64,000 bases of DNA from Symsagittifera roscoffensis. Lineage: Eukaryota > Xenacoelomorpha > Acoela > Convolutidae. The stretch covers positions 82,141,847 to 82,205,846 of the forward strand of contig NC_087064.1 of NCBI RefSeq assembly GCF_963678635.1. Reading direction: 5' to 3'. Below, in pieces: positions 1 through 10,102 of this stretch. The position numbers and the translations under genes were made by a program. Every line of letters starts with the position of its first letter. The first letter of the stretch is position 1. Under the pieces are notes generated by a model. The model did not search any database, was not told the DNA's origin, and was given only the letters and a program-made list of their open reading frames with translations.

Positions 1-2
1 AC

Positions 3-3000
3 ACTATTCAAACAGACGACCTTGATTTAGAATTTTCAAAAGTTTTTTCAGAATATATAAAAAGCATACAATACCATAACTCACAAAGAGCAAACTCCAT
101 TTTCACCAATGAAGTTTTCGCACTAATATATAGTTATATTTCGATATTAGAAAATGAACTCCCATTAACAAATGTCTCACCGACAGAAACATCTAAACAT
201 TTAAGAGTACGACATGAAATCACACTACTCTCTAGTTATTTAAACATCATTAAAGAAAATTTCACGAAAGACGACGTTTCACAACATACCAAACACGATT
301 TACAAAAAATTTTAGCATGGTTCATAATAGATTATTTTACACACAATATTGATTTAATTGCACAAGCAAGAAAAAATTTTAGACCCCAAAACTCGAACGA
401 TGATACAGCTATCACAGAACAATCAGATTATGTTTGGGACCCCGAATGGTCTCATCCCGTATTTATAAACTTTCCACAATCAATCTCAAGTCAAGCAATA
501 GGTACAATATCTTACATAAGAGATTATGTAAGAGTAATACCATTAACAATTGATGCAACACCATTAAACTATAATACATTTTTACCCGATACACAAAATA
601 ATAGTTTAAACTCTACAGTCATACACAATGAAAACCTCAATGGAACTAGGAATCTTACTCAACAAGATATACAGACACCATCACACTTCATAAATGAAGA
701 AATTGTACACACAACAACTACACAACAAAGTATTTCACCAATACGCCCAAATTTAACAACACCAAGAAATACAAATCCTTCACAAACACAGGTAACCTTA
801 CAATCAACCGTTAAACCTTCGGTTGCCCCTAAATATTCACATATAGATTACCAAACATACAAACCCATGACAATACCATCAAAAACACGCAAAACATTCA
901 CTAGAAACAACTTTGCAGACCATAATTATAATTATACACATCCATCAAAAACAAATTATAAACCACAAAGAAATTTTAATCAATATACAAAACCTCGAAA
1001 CTGGGATAACCCAACGGCCCAATATAATTCCACAAATTTTCAACCAAATCCTCCACAGGATCGCAGTGAAAATTACCCATTTTTTCAACAAAATAAAAAT
1101 AAAAAACAAACATCTTATCAAATGGATTATTTATCCTCAGATGAAGATTTCTTACAACCAGATATATTTGCACCAAATACTCAAGAATATCGTAGACAAG
1201 GAATACAGAAAACACGTACAAACCATAGAAATTTTTCTCCACAATCAATAGATGCACAATATCAACAACCAATTCAACAACCAAATCCAATTAATATACA
1301 ATCTTTTCAACCAATTCAACAACAAAATCCAATGACTACACACTCGTATCAACCATCACAAATGCAAAATGAAATACCACTCCCGTATTATCTTCAACAA
1401 CATGAAATAACAAGAAACCAACTTTCAAATTTTTCTCAAATGCCAAATGCAGCTGAATCATTACAAATGACAATGAATCCATACCTTATGGGTGGATCAT
1501 CAATAACATCAAATAAACCTTTAATGGTTTTCACAGGAACAGACCCTGAATACTCTGTAGAAGATTACTTAAATGCAGTAACAGCAAATTTAATTTTAAA
1601 TATTGGACCTGAACCAATTAACACGCCACTACATCAAAACTGGATACATCGACGCACAGCGTTGATACAAACAACCTTAGATGGCGCAGCCCAAAAATGG
1701 TTTTCAGTACTACCTCAAGAAATAAAATCAAACTGGAAAAGATTTACACAAGAATTTTCAAAAATGTTTGACTCCGAAAGAAACAAACAACAACAAAGAG
1801 TTTTATGTAATGAAATTCGCAGATTACCAAACGAAACCATCAAGCAAATAGCAGTAAGAATCGAAACACTAGTTCGAAAAGCATATTCACTAAATACACA
1901 TGACTATAAAAACACTAAGATGACAGAAATCTTAATGATGACCTTAACACCACAATTAAGGAAAATAGCAATAAAAAAGAGAGCATCACATCCTTCTTCA
2001 ATTCGAGAACCCGATTTAGATTTTAGAAAACTAGTAGACAAACTAGAACAAGCAGAAATCACAATAAAACTAGAAGAAACGGAAAATCTGAAATTACAAT
2101 ACGTTAACAAAATTGAAACGACTCCCACTAATATTAATAATATACAAGAATCAGAAACAGATCTCGTTGAAAAAATCACTGAAATACTCAATATTTACGA
2201 AAAGAACCCGAACTTTAAAGGCAAACCATCTTTCAAAAAATGGTGTAATTATTGCCGACGATACGGACATAGTATTTCCGAATGTAGACAAAAACAGCAA
2301 GATAGTCAAAATAAACCTCAAAAATACAAAGAACCAAATAAATCATTCTATCAATACATGAAAAAAGATCAAAATCTACCAAACAAAAATGTATACAGCA
2401 ACAACAGTTCAGGAAAACCACTCCCGAACAATACAAGCTATACAAGAAATCAATCTCCATATAACTCAAGTTATAGAGGAAGATCACCAGAACGAAGAAA
2501 CACGTATAATTCATCACAAAATCACTACAATAGACCGAATAGTCGAAATAACTACTCCAGATCAAATTCAAATACACAACGATTTGTTTCTAGATCTAAT
2601 TCTCAACCAAGAAATAACTATTATCCAAATAACCAATCACGAAATTCATCATACAATAGGAATAGAAACTACTCCTATAATCGAAACAGAAGTTATTCAA
2701 ACAACCGAAACCAGAATTACCCGAACAACCGATCAAGGAATAACTCATATAATAGATCGAACTATAACAGACCAAACAATAATTACCAAAACAGATCGCG
2801 AAATAATTCACAAAACCGACACCCAAGTTATAATAATCGCTATCGAAATTATTCCCAATCACCACACCGGAATAATAATCACTACAATAACTCTAATAAT
2901 CGTCATAGAAGTAGTACACCTAAACATCAAAGACAAATCAATCAAGTACAAGCTAACCCAGAAACAACATCAGACCCTCCAGGTATTGATGACACAGTAA

Positions 3001-6000
3001 CTGATACGTTACAACTCAATCAAATAAACTGTACATCATCAGATTCAGAAAGTGATACTGAAAACACTCTTTCTATCAATATGATAAAAGTCGAAAATGA
3101 CTATGAATCTGTCATATATGAACAACCCTTTCCATCACATATATATGAAAATCAATCAGAATTTCTTCAAAATCATTACACTACACCCATAAATTCCACA
3201 CCAACGACGCAAGAAACAAATGAGATAAACACTACAAATCAAACCAATAAAAATACCAAAACAAAATGCTTGAATACAAACCACATTTATCAAAATATAC
3301 AAAAAGAACAACCCAAAGAAAAAATTTGGACAATACCATTTCTCTTAGAAAGCCCAAGAAATAAAGAATTTCAACCACCAGACCTTGAAATAGATTTTTT
3401 AATTGATTCAGGAGCAGAATCAAACATAATAAACATTCCCACATGGAATGAAATAAAAATCTTACACCCAAAGCTAACACCTCTTGAAACCTCCAGCAAA
3501 CTAGCGACAGCACAAGGATCAACATTGATAAACTACGGAAAAATCCAATTATTTCTCCTCCCTACCAGAACAATGGAACAAAGTAAAATTTTAAATAAGC
3601 CATTTAAACAAATATTCCATATCACCGATATTAAATATAATATCATTGGAATACCATTTATTTCAAAGTATATACCAACAATTAACATACTAAATAGTAA
3701 AATATTAATCAAAGATAAATATACAAAAACAAAAGAAACATCCTTAACATTTTTTCAAAGATTGAATAAACAACCACCATTCTTTTCAAAATTTTATCCG
3801 ATATTTAACCAACAAAGAAAACACCTGAAACCACTATCAGGAAACATCTATAATTTTTCAATCAAACAAGTTCACCAATATGATAAAGCACAAAACAAAC
3901 AAAAATTTTATATGTCAGATTTTGAATTCAAACCGATTCATAAATTTTTCAAAATCACAATCTCTTCAATAAAATATTTGAAAAATTCGAATTCAGATAT
4001 CATCTCCTTACATGTCTATAACAACACACCTTACCAAGTAACATTACCATTAGGACTTTTAGGATATTGTGAAACCAACGCAACAATATCACCAATACAC
4101 GAAAAAGCCTATCGCGTAAATAATATACTCCAATTACTAGATATTTGCCAATCTACAATTCTTAATGAAGAATTATCTATAAATAATATAATAAGTAACG
4201 AAAACAGAAATACGGATTATTTCACAAAAACTCCATATTTCAAACCTACATTCAACATCAGTAACTACACAGAGGACCAACAGAAATTTTTAACAATGTT
4301 TAATTTCCAACATTCACAAATAACACAAGACGAATTTGAAAAGTTAGCCAAACAGCTAATTCAATATTCATCAGTCTATGCAACATCAAAATTCGATGTT
4401 GGCAAAATCAGTTCATCACTACATCTCCCATTAAAACCAGACGCAGTTTTCAAAAAACAAAGAGCAAGTAAAGTACCAATTCACTTACATGATAAAGTAA
4501 ACAGATTACTCGATATTTTAGAGCAATACAACATTATATCACCGGTTAATAAAGAAGAACAACCAAAAGGCAACACATTCATCAACCCCGTTATCATTCT
4601 AGCTAAAGGAGAATCGTTAAAAATCGTTCTCGATGCTAGATACCTCAATTCACTCATAGATGAATCAAAATGTAATTGGCCCATTGAACCAATACAAGTT
4701 ATTTTAACAAAAATAAACGGCAAATACTTCACAACCGCCGACATGAATAGTGCATACAATCAAATGCCACTAGATGAACAATCACGACGTTTAACACAAT
4801 TTGTTATCGGAAACCAACAATATGAATTCAACCGCTTATTCTATGGAATATCCATAGGACCAGCAGCATTTTCAGCCTTTATGAGCAAAATTTTTAGACC
4901 ACTAATACTCAAGAAAAACGCAATCACCTATTTAGACGATGTTTTTATGCAATCACAAACAAAAGACGAAATGTTCAAAGTTTTAGAAACATATCACCAA
5001 ATACTTCAGAACGAAAATCTGAAGGCCGCCCCCGATAAATCACACTTCTTTTTGACTAGAGTTAAATTCTTAGGACATAATATAGAAAGAAAAACAATCA
5101 CTCCACTGAAATCACGCATTGACGCTATTCAAAAACTTCAACCACCAACAAATAAAAAGAAAATCCAAGAGTTCCTTGGAATGTTAAACTTTTTAAGTAA
5201 ATATGTTTATAAAATGCAATTATACCTACGACCATTTTATAACATCCTTAGACAACAAAACAACTTTGAATGGAATACAGAACATCAAACACGATTCGAA
5301 GAAATAAAGAAACTTTTAACTGAACAAATTTCAAACACAATTCCAGACCCTGATCAACCATTTTATGCAATGTGCGATGCTTCGAACTTTGGCATCGGCG
5401 CAGCATTATTACAATCACATAATGGTACAAATAAAATGAACCTCATATCAGCAAATTCTCGATTATTCACTCAAGCAGAGCTACGACTCTCAACTCTAAT
5501 GAGAGAATGTACAGCCATAATATATACACTTACAGAATATGAATTTCTGATACTTGGATCAAAACATCCCACAGTTTTATTCACAGACCACAAACCAATC
5601 ATCTTTCTTTTTACACAGAAATCTAACCCAAACCACCGAGTTTACAGATTTCAACTAATTCTAATGAAATTTCCAAACTTACATATAGTTTGGACTGCAG
5701 GAAAAAATCTTGCATTACCAGACACCTTAAGTCGAAATACACCACCTGAATTACTTACACGAAAAACAACAGTTGAAATACCCAAAAATATAAAATTCTA
5801 CCTTGCAGAAAACGAAACATCACCTCGATTAGAATGCAAATATGCAGTAAAAACTGATATTGAACAATCACAAATAAATAATTTACAACATTTCCCACTT
5901 TATTTAGATTGTCAAAATAATCATTATGAAGTTGACCTACTTGGAACATCAACTTTTAAACCAATTCCATATTCTCAATGGATAAAAAATAACACCCAAC

Positions 6001-7451
6001 AAAAACGAACAAAACAACACCTACCTAAAAAAGACCATTTTCCACTAATTGAAAAAGAAGATTTAACTGATAAAATAAATTTATCAGGACCACAAACAAA
6101 TGATTCAAAATACACAATAAATCAAGTTTTTGACCTTCACGACCCACTTGATACAATACCCTTATCTAAATTAGAAATCGAAAACATTTTTCTCCCCCCA
6201 ACAGAAACAATTACAATTTCAACACTGAAACAATATCAAAACCTTGACCCAGTAATTCGACAACTAAAATCATGGCACAAATATAAAACTAAACCTATCA
6301 AAGCAGATACAACCATTCTAGGAAACAAAACACTCCTCCGATACTTTCGCAAATTTAACAACACAACAATCAATGAAACTACAGACCTTTTAGAATACAA
6401 TTTAAACGAATCCACAGTTCCCTGTCTCCCTATAAGTATGATTCTTATAGCTTTTAATATTTCACATACACAAAATATTAAAGGACACTCTGGATCAGAA
6501 AAAACATATTCAAATTTTATACAAAATTTTTACTTCCCAAATGCACCAATTTGGATAAAAATACTATGCAATGATTGTACAGTATGTCAGCTGAATAAAC
6601 CTTACCCAAATCAAAAACAAGTAGCACAAAAACAAGATTTTAAAGGACAAAGTTTATACTTTAATCACCGTATCTCATTTGATACTAAAGGACCAATTTC
6701 ACCCTCATCAGAAGGAAACTCCTACATTATGGTAATTGTTGACGCATTTACACATTATGTAGCACTTAATCCAGTACCACATTGTAACGCTTATTACGCA
6801 TACACAACACTCTATGAACACTGGATAGCAAAATTTGGACTACCAGAAATTTTAGTCACAGACAATGGTACAGAATTCATAAATAATGAAATAATAACAC
6901 TATGTCATTTATACAACATTAAACACAAACCACGTACATCTCATGCACCTTGGACAAACGGCTTAGTCGAAGGTATGAACCGTTCACTACAAGAATATCT
7001 TAGATGTATCATCAACGGAAATGATACAAAATATACCGAATGGTCAGCAGATGTAAAATTATTTCCCTTAGCATATAATTCACAAATCACGACAACTTTA
7101 GGAATGTCACCATACGAAATGGTTTTCAACCAAAAGCCACGCAAACCAATAATGTTTACAGCAAATTCCCATAAAAACGCACAAGGTTATTGTCAACCAA
7201 ATAAAGACTCAATTTGTTATAACCTACCATTACATACACACGATGAAGATCATTTTCATCACCCACAAATTCTTAAATTAGCCTCCGGTACACACACCGA
7301 ATGGATTTTAAATAGAGATAAGAAACACAATGAAATTTACCAAAAAATAACGAAAAAGTTATTACAAAGACAAAACATAAATGAACAAATCAATTCACGT
7401 TTTACACCAGCTTCCGATTTCAAAAATTGGAACATTTGTTTTAATACCTAA
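3..7451 (+). CDS. gag-pol: Gag-Pol polyprotein of a large Ty3/Gypsy-type retroelement (5' partial)
   Basis: The frame is open from the left window edge (codon at 3-5) to TAA at 7449-7451, about 2,482 codons. There is no ATG before 867, so the true start lies outside the window and 867 is internal. Visible in order: a capsid-like retrotransposon Gag region (about 1,518-2,080); one CX2CX4HX4C zinc knuckle (about 2,240-2,290); a long N/R/S/Y-rich basic stretch (about 2,380-2,940); an aspartic protease with DSG at 3404-3412; reverse transcriptase with the YLDD active site at about 4,928-4,940; RNase H (about 5,355-5,730); an HHCC integrase zinc finger (about 6,465-6,600); and a DDE core (Asp near 6,680, Asp near 6,860, Glu near 6,970). 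The order PR-RT-RH-IN places it in Ty3/Gypsy, not BEL or Copia. The C-terminal GPY/F module is missing from this frame and is encoded in the +1 frame immediately after. Confidence 0.93.
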   Translation, partial: TIQTDDLDLEFSKVFSEYIKSIQYHNSQRANSIFTNEVFALIYSYISILENELPLTNVSPTETSKHLRVRHEITLLSSYLNIIKENFTKDDVSQHTKHDLQKILAWFIIDYFTHNIDLIAQARKNFRPQNSNDDTAITEQSDYVWDPEWSHPVFINFPQSISSQAIGTISYIRDYVRVIPLTIDATPLNYNTFLPDTQNNSLNSTVIHNENLNGTRNLTQQDIQTPSHFINEEIVHTTTTQQSISPIRPNLTTPRNTNPSQTQVTLQSTVKPSVAPKYSHIDYQTYKPMTIPSKTRKTFTRNNFADHNYNYTHPSKTNYKPQRNFNQYTKPRNWDNPTAQYNSTNFQPNPPQDRSENYPFFQQNKNKKQTSYQMDYLSSDEDFLQPDIFAPNTQEYRRQGIQKTRTNHRNFSPQSIDAQYQQPIQQPNPINIQSFQPIQQQNPMTTHSYQPSQMQNEIPLPYYLQQHEITRNQLSNFSQMPNAAESLQMTMNPYLMGGSSITSNKPLMVFTGTDPEYSVEDYLNAVTANLILNIGPEPINTPLHQNWIHRRTALIQTTLDGAAQKWFSVLPQEIKSNWKRFTQEFSKMFDSERNKQQQRVLCNEIRRLPNETIKQIAVRIETLVRKAYSLNTHDYKNTKMTEILMMTLTPQLRKIAIKKRASHPSSIREPDLDFRKLVDKLEQAEITIKLEETENLKLQYVNKIETTPTNINNIQESETDLVEKITEILNIYEKNPNFKGKPSFKKWCNYCRRYGHSISECRQKQQDSQNKPQKYKEPNKSFYQYMKKDQNLPNKNVYSNNSSGKPLPNNTSYTRNQSPYNSSYRGRSPERRNTYNSSQNHYNRPNSRNNYSRSNSNTQRFVSRSNSQPRNNYYPNNQSRNSSYNRNRNYSYNRNRSYSNNRNQNYPNNRSRNNSYNRSNYNRPNNNYQNRSRNNSQNRHPSYNNRYRNYSQSPHRNNNHYNNSNNRHRSSTPKHQRQINQVQANPETTSDPPGIDDTVTDTLQLNQINCTSSDSESDTENTLSINMIKVENDYESVIYEQPFPSHIYENQSEFLQNHYTTPINSTPTTQETNEINTTNQTNKNTKTKCLNTNHIYQNIQKEQPKEKIWTIPFLLESPRNKEFQPPDLEIDFLIDSGAESNIINIPTWNEIKILHPKLTPLETSSKLATAQGSTLINYGKIQLFLLPTRTMEQSKILNKPFKQIFHITDIKYNIIGIPFISKYIPTINILNSKILIKDKYTKTKETSLTFFQRLNKQPPFFSKFYPIFNQQRKHLKPLSGNIYNFSIKQVHQYDKAQNKQKFYMSDFEFKPIHKFFKITISSIKYLKNSNSDIISLHVYNNTPYQVTLPLGLLGYCETNATISPIHEKAYRVNNILQLLDICQSTILNEELSINNIISNENRNTDYFTKTPYFKPTFNISNYTEDQQKFLTMFNFQHSQITQDEFEKLAKQLIQYSSVYATSKFDVGKISSSLHLPLKPDAVFKKQRASKVPIHLHDKVNRLLDILEQYNIISPVNKEEQPKGNTFINPVIILAKGESLKIVLDARYLNSLIDESKCNWPIEPIQVILTKINGKYFTTADMNSAYNQMPLDEQSRRLTQFVIGNQQYEFNRLFYGISIGPAAFSAFMSKIFRPLILKKNAITYLDDVFMQSQTKDEMFKVLETYHQILQNENLKAAPDKSHFFLTRVKFLGHNIERKTITPLKSRIDAIQKLQPPTNKKKIQEFLGMLNFLSKYVYKMQLYLRPFYNILRQQNNFEWNTEHQTRFEEIKKLLTEQISNTIPDPDQPFYAMCDASNFGIGAALLQSHNGTNKMNLISANSRLFTQAELRLSTLMRECTAIIYTLTEYEFLILGSKHPTVLFTDHKPIIFLFTQKSNPNHRVYRFQLILMKFPNLHIVWTAGKNLALPDTLSRNTPPELLTRKTTVEIPKNIKFYLAENETSPRLECKYAVKTDIEQSQINNLQHFPLYLDCQNNHYEVDLLGTSTFKPIPYSQWIKNNTQQKRTKQHLPKKDHFPLIEKEDLTDKINLSGPQTNDSKYTINQVFDLHDPLDTIPLSKLEIENIFLPPTETITISTLKQYQNLDPVIRQLKSWHKYKTKPIKADTTILGNKTLLRYFRKFNNTTINETTDLLEYNLNESTVPCLPISMILIAFNISHTQNIKGHSGSEKTYSNFIQNFYFPNAPIWIKILCNDCTVCQLNKPYPNQKQVAQKQDFKGQSLYFNHRISFDTKGPISPSSEGNSYIMVIVDAFTHYVALNPVPHCNAYYAYTTLYEHWIAKFGLPEILVTDNGTEFINNEIITLCHLYNIKHKPRTSHAPWTNGLVEGMNRSLQEYLRCIINGNDTKYTEWSADVKLFPLAYNSQITTTLGMSPYEMVFNQKPRKPIMFTANSHKNAQGYCQPNKDSICYNLPLHTHDEDHFHHPQILKLASGTHTEWILNRDKKHNEIYQKITKKLLQRQNINEQINSRFTPASDFKNWNICFNT

Positions 7452-7944
7452 TTTTAATACTCACAAAGGAATTTCTAAAAAATTACAACCCCTCCGAAAA
7501 GGACCCTATCAAATAATTGCAAAACCCACAGATGTCACATATAAAATTATCGACTCAAACAAAAAAGAAATCGTTCAGCATCGAAACAACCTATTACCTT
7601 ATTACCCAAAAGAATACGCACTCCGCGAATTAACCCAATTATATTCTTTCACAGGATTAAAAATCATTCAAAATGAACCACATCTGAAAAACACAGAACA
7701 AAATGATAACCCCACCGAAAATCAAAACACAAAACCAATCGCTACCAAAAATAATACACAAAACCATAAAGAATCTCCAAAACAAAGAAAAAATAGAAAA
7801 ATGACAGAACAAATAATACCCCAAGAAGAAATAGACAAATCAGAACATAGAAAGACAACAAGACTCCGAAATCAACCACGTAAAAACTACAAAATGTTCA
7901 TCCCCCAATCTAAAATATTAAAGAAAGTAGAATTTAAAAAGTAA
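7381..7944 (+). CDS. Integrase C-terminal GPY/F module in the +1 frame
   Basis: This frame opens after TAA at 7378-7380 and overlaps the end of gag-pol by 71 nt. The product carries the GPY/F-type sequence expected at the end of a Ty3/Gypsy integrase (a KGPYQI core, then RNNLLPYYP), followed by a lysine- and arginine-rich tail containing TTRLRNQPRK. It is therefore the displaced end of gag-pol, not a separate gene. The shift probably falls in the A-run near 7,425-7,430, where the two frames carry the same context one base apart. The sequence alone cannot tell a one-base indel, an assembly error or programmed +1 shifting apart. Confidence 0.8.
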   Translation: MNKSIHVLHQLPISKIGTFVLIPNFNTHKGISKKLQPLRKGPYQIIAKPTDVTYKIIDSNKKEIVQHRNNLLPYYPKEYALRELTQLYSFTGLKIIQNEPHLKNTEQNDNPTENQNTKPIATKNNTQNHKESPKQRKNRKMTEQIIPQEEIDKSEHRKTTRLRNQPRKNYKMFIPQSKILKKVEFKK

Positions 7945-8544
7945 TTTTAAAATTTTATACTTCACAATCTTGAAACCTCCGTAACATTTTTCATTTCCAT
8001 TTTTCAAAATAACATGCTCACAAGTACGCAATAATTCTAGTTCAAAATAGACCAATAGGATTCATCCAATCCGCCACTTTCTCTAACTCAAACTAAGATC
8101 AATTAGACGAATAATCTAGAACTCCAGGCACATCTCTAACTATAACTTTACAACCTCCAGGTCAAAAATAAGCAAACCACTCCAACTTGACAGCTAAAAT
8201 AAATATCACCATAATACCGTACCCCTCCCTTATCTAATAACCCAAAGATCAACAATATTTCCCCAACTCAGACCACGAATACCCCCAAAACAAATTTGAT
8301 AACTTAGCCTAAAGTCACAAAATGAAGATTTTAATTAGCCTAACGTATAAAAATCTCACCATACCCCGGATCATTTGACAAACAAAAATAAAGAAAAAGA
8401 CGACCTCCCAGTCACCATGAAAATTGCCCCCAACAATTTTTTACGAAACTCAACCCACTTGTCAAAAAACTAATAAATAATTCGACCACACTAGAAAATC
8501 GCCTCAAACAGCAAAAAATATTCGACAAAGAGATCATTTCTTAA
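7945..8544. other. Non-coding gap between pol and the accessory ORF block
   Basis: About 600 bp, AT-rich, with no frame longer than a few tens of codons; only a 17-codon ATG ORF near 8,418 was seen. It could hold splice acceptors or a subgenomic promoter for the downstream ORFs, but no clear consensus was recognised. Confidence 0.6.
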
Positions 8545-8775
8545 ATGCTTTTCTCTCAAACAGTCGCTCAAATATTTATCAATTTTAAACATATTTTTTC
8601 AATACTTCAAGTCTTTATAATATTTCTTTTTGATATCATCGAATCTTTTCTAATAATCATAATAATTTTTTGTAACATTTTTTTAATTTTCTACACAATA
8701 ATTGAACTATTCCTCCAACTTTCCAAAACCCTTGAATATATCCACAGGTACGATTTTAACAACTTGTCTAAATGA
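8545..8775 (+). CDS. Small hydrophobic membrane protein (76 aa), unknown family
   Basis: ATG at 8545, stop TGA at 8773-8775. After about 18 residues the protein is almost continuously hydrophobic, rich in I, F and L (residues about 18-60), which predicts one long or two closely spaced membrane segments and a short polar tail. It is the first ORF of a compact block downstream of pol. Its stop codon overlaps the next ATG as ATGA, an arrangement compatible with termination-reinitiation. The family is unknown. Size and composition recall the small hydrophobic or viroporin-like proteins of many viruses, but that is analogy only. It is AT-rich, so chance openness cannot be excluded. Confidence 0.5.
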   Translation: MLFSQTVAQIFINFKHIFSILQVFIIFLFDIIESFLIIIIIFCNIFLIFYTIIELFLQLSKTLEYIHRYDFNNLSK

Positions 8776-8960
8776 TACGAACAATTTTCAGTAGAACTGA
8801 TATTTTTTTATTGTTTGTAATTTTCATAACATTTCTATCATCCCTCATTTTGACAATATGTAAATGTATAAAGAAAGCAATCATTACATTTGCCCTAGCA
8901 ACAATTTTTCTAATTCTTTTTTTAGAAGAATATTATAATAAACATAAACCTTCCCACTAA
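8772..8960 (+). CDS. Second small hydrophobic protein (62 aa), ATGA-coupled
   Basis: ATG at 8772 shares ATGA with the stop of the preceding ORF. Residues about 10-55 form two hydrophobic stretches separated by a short CKCIKK basic turn, giving a predicted hairpin of two membrane segments; the C-terminus is polar. The family is unknown. It ends at TAA 8958-8960, just before an ATG-less frame opens at 8966. Two adjacent tiny membrane ORFs with a 4-nt overlap are less likely by chance than either alone, but no homologue is recognised. Confidence 0.45.
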   Translation: MIRTIFSRTDIFLLFVIFITFLSSLILTICKCIKKAIITFALATIFLILFLEEYYNKHKPSH

Positions 8961-8965
8961 AGTAA

Positions 8966-10102
8966 CAATTTAAAAATCCATCAAAAATTGCTACCCAACA
9001 GTCACAGAATCAGTCTTCACCGACATCATCCCAAGATAATCCAACACCACCTTCAACTACTCAAAACCCTCAAACATCTACACGAATTTCTTTTCAAGAC
9101 AATCCATACACTTTTGAAGAACGGCACGCTCGTTTATCTGAACCACTAGAACCAGTTCAACGACAAGCATCCCTAAGTGAACCAACATATAATCTTTACC
9201 CAACACTACCACAAGAACTAAGTAGAATACGAAACCTTAGTCAAAACCAAAACACAGCAGAAATAAATAGACAAATTATACATCCTCGACGAAATAGAAA
9301 TTTTCAAACTCCCCGAGTTCATTTTGATATACCTCAATCCCCAACACAAACCACTCCAGAAAACACCACTGGTATCACACCAGAAACTCCTACACTTTTT
9401 TCACAACGAAGCACTTCAAGTCTACCTTCAGACTACTTAGGTTCAACACCAACATCTGAACAGATACGTGAAAATCCCTTTAACCCCCCAAACCTAACAT
9501 CACGACTGCCATATTGGACTACAAATTCATTCACACAAGGTGAACCAAATTTAGTCAATGACCCCATAGATATTTCTACGGATACAACAACATCCTCATC
9601 ACTACCAGAAACATTATCACTACCATCAACACCATCAATAAGTCAATTTTCACCACTACCCTTTAACTTAAATTTTCCAAATAATCTCGACGCCAGATAT
9701 CGAGAACAATCATCAATAAATATTCCTTTAAGATTAGATTGGAACACATTCACAGCACCTCCACCATTATTTGGACAACATCAAGAAAGTAACCGCCTTC
9801 ATAACTGGGCACTTAATAGATTACAATATCGCCAAGATATTCACAACGATATCCGTGATCACAATATTCAAATACTCCAACAAAACAGTTTACAATTAAA
9901 GTTTGAAATCACAGTTAAGTTAAATAATATTACCCAACATCCCTACCCATTAAATCCACCTAACATAACAGCTCAATCACTACCACCACCGTTTATAACT
10001 ACTGAAGTAATATACAAATACGACAGATACACCAAAAACACAATTGGTTACATTACATTTTATAATCCATACTCAGGATTATCATACACATGTATATTCT
10101 AA
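8966..10102 (+). CDS. ATG-less open frame (378 codons), P/S/T/Q-rich, ends inside the env start
   Basis: The frame opens after TAA 8963-8965 and stays open to TAA 10100-10102 without any ATG codon. The first about 230 residues are rich in P, S, T, Q and N and look disordered. The last about 130 are more globular, with W and aromatic residues and a hydrophilic helix-like LHNWALNRLQYRQDI segment. Composition and codon use match the neighbouring ORFs, so it is probably coding. The start must come from splicing, a non-AUG codon or a frame change. A simple shift from the 62-aa ORF fails because stops in both frames (8958 and 8963) precede the open region. It overlaps env by 13 nt. No family is recognised. 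Confidence 0.6.
   Translation, partial: QFKNPSKIATQQSQNQSSPTSSQDNPTPPSTTQNPQTSTRISFQDNPYTFEERHARLSEPLEPVQRQASLSEPTYNLYPTLPQELSRIRNLSQNQNTAEINRQIIHPRRNRNFQTPRVHFDIPQSPTQTTPENTTGITPETPTLFSQRSTSSLPSDYLGSTPTSEQIRENPFNPPNLTSRLPYWTTNSFTQGEPNLVNDPIDISTDTTTSSSLPETLSLPSTPSISQFSPLPFNLNFPNNLDARYREQSSINIPLRLDWNTFTAPPPLFGQHQESNRLHNWALNRLQYRQDIHNDIRDHNIQILQQNSLQLKFEITVKLNNITQHPYPLNPPNITAQSLPPPFITTEVIYKYDRYTKNTIGYITFYNPYSGLSYTCIF

Noticed and set aside
2233-3525. Long alternative-frame ORFs on both strands across gag
   Set aside because: They are shadows of the low-complexity N/R/S/Y-rich gag sequence.
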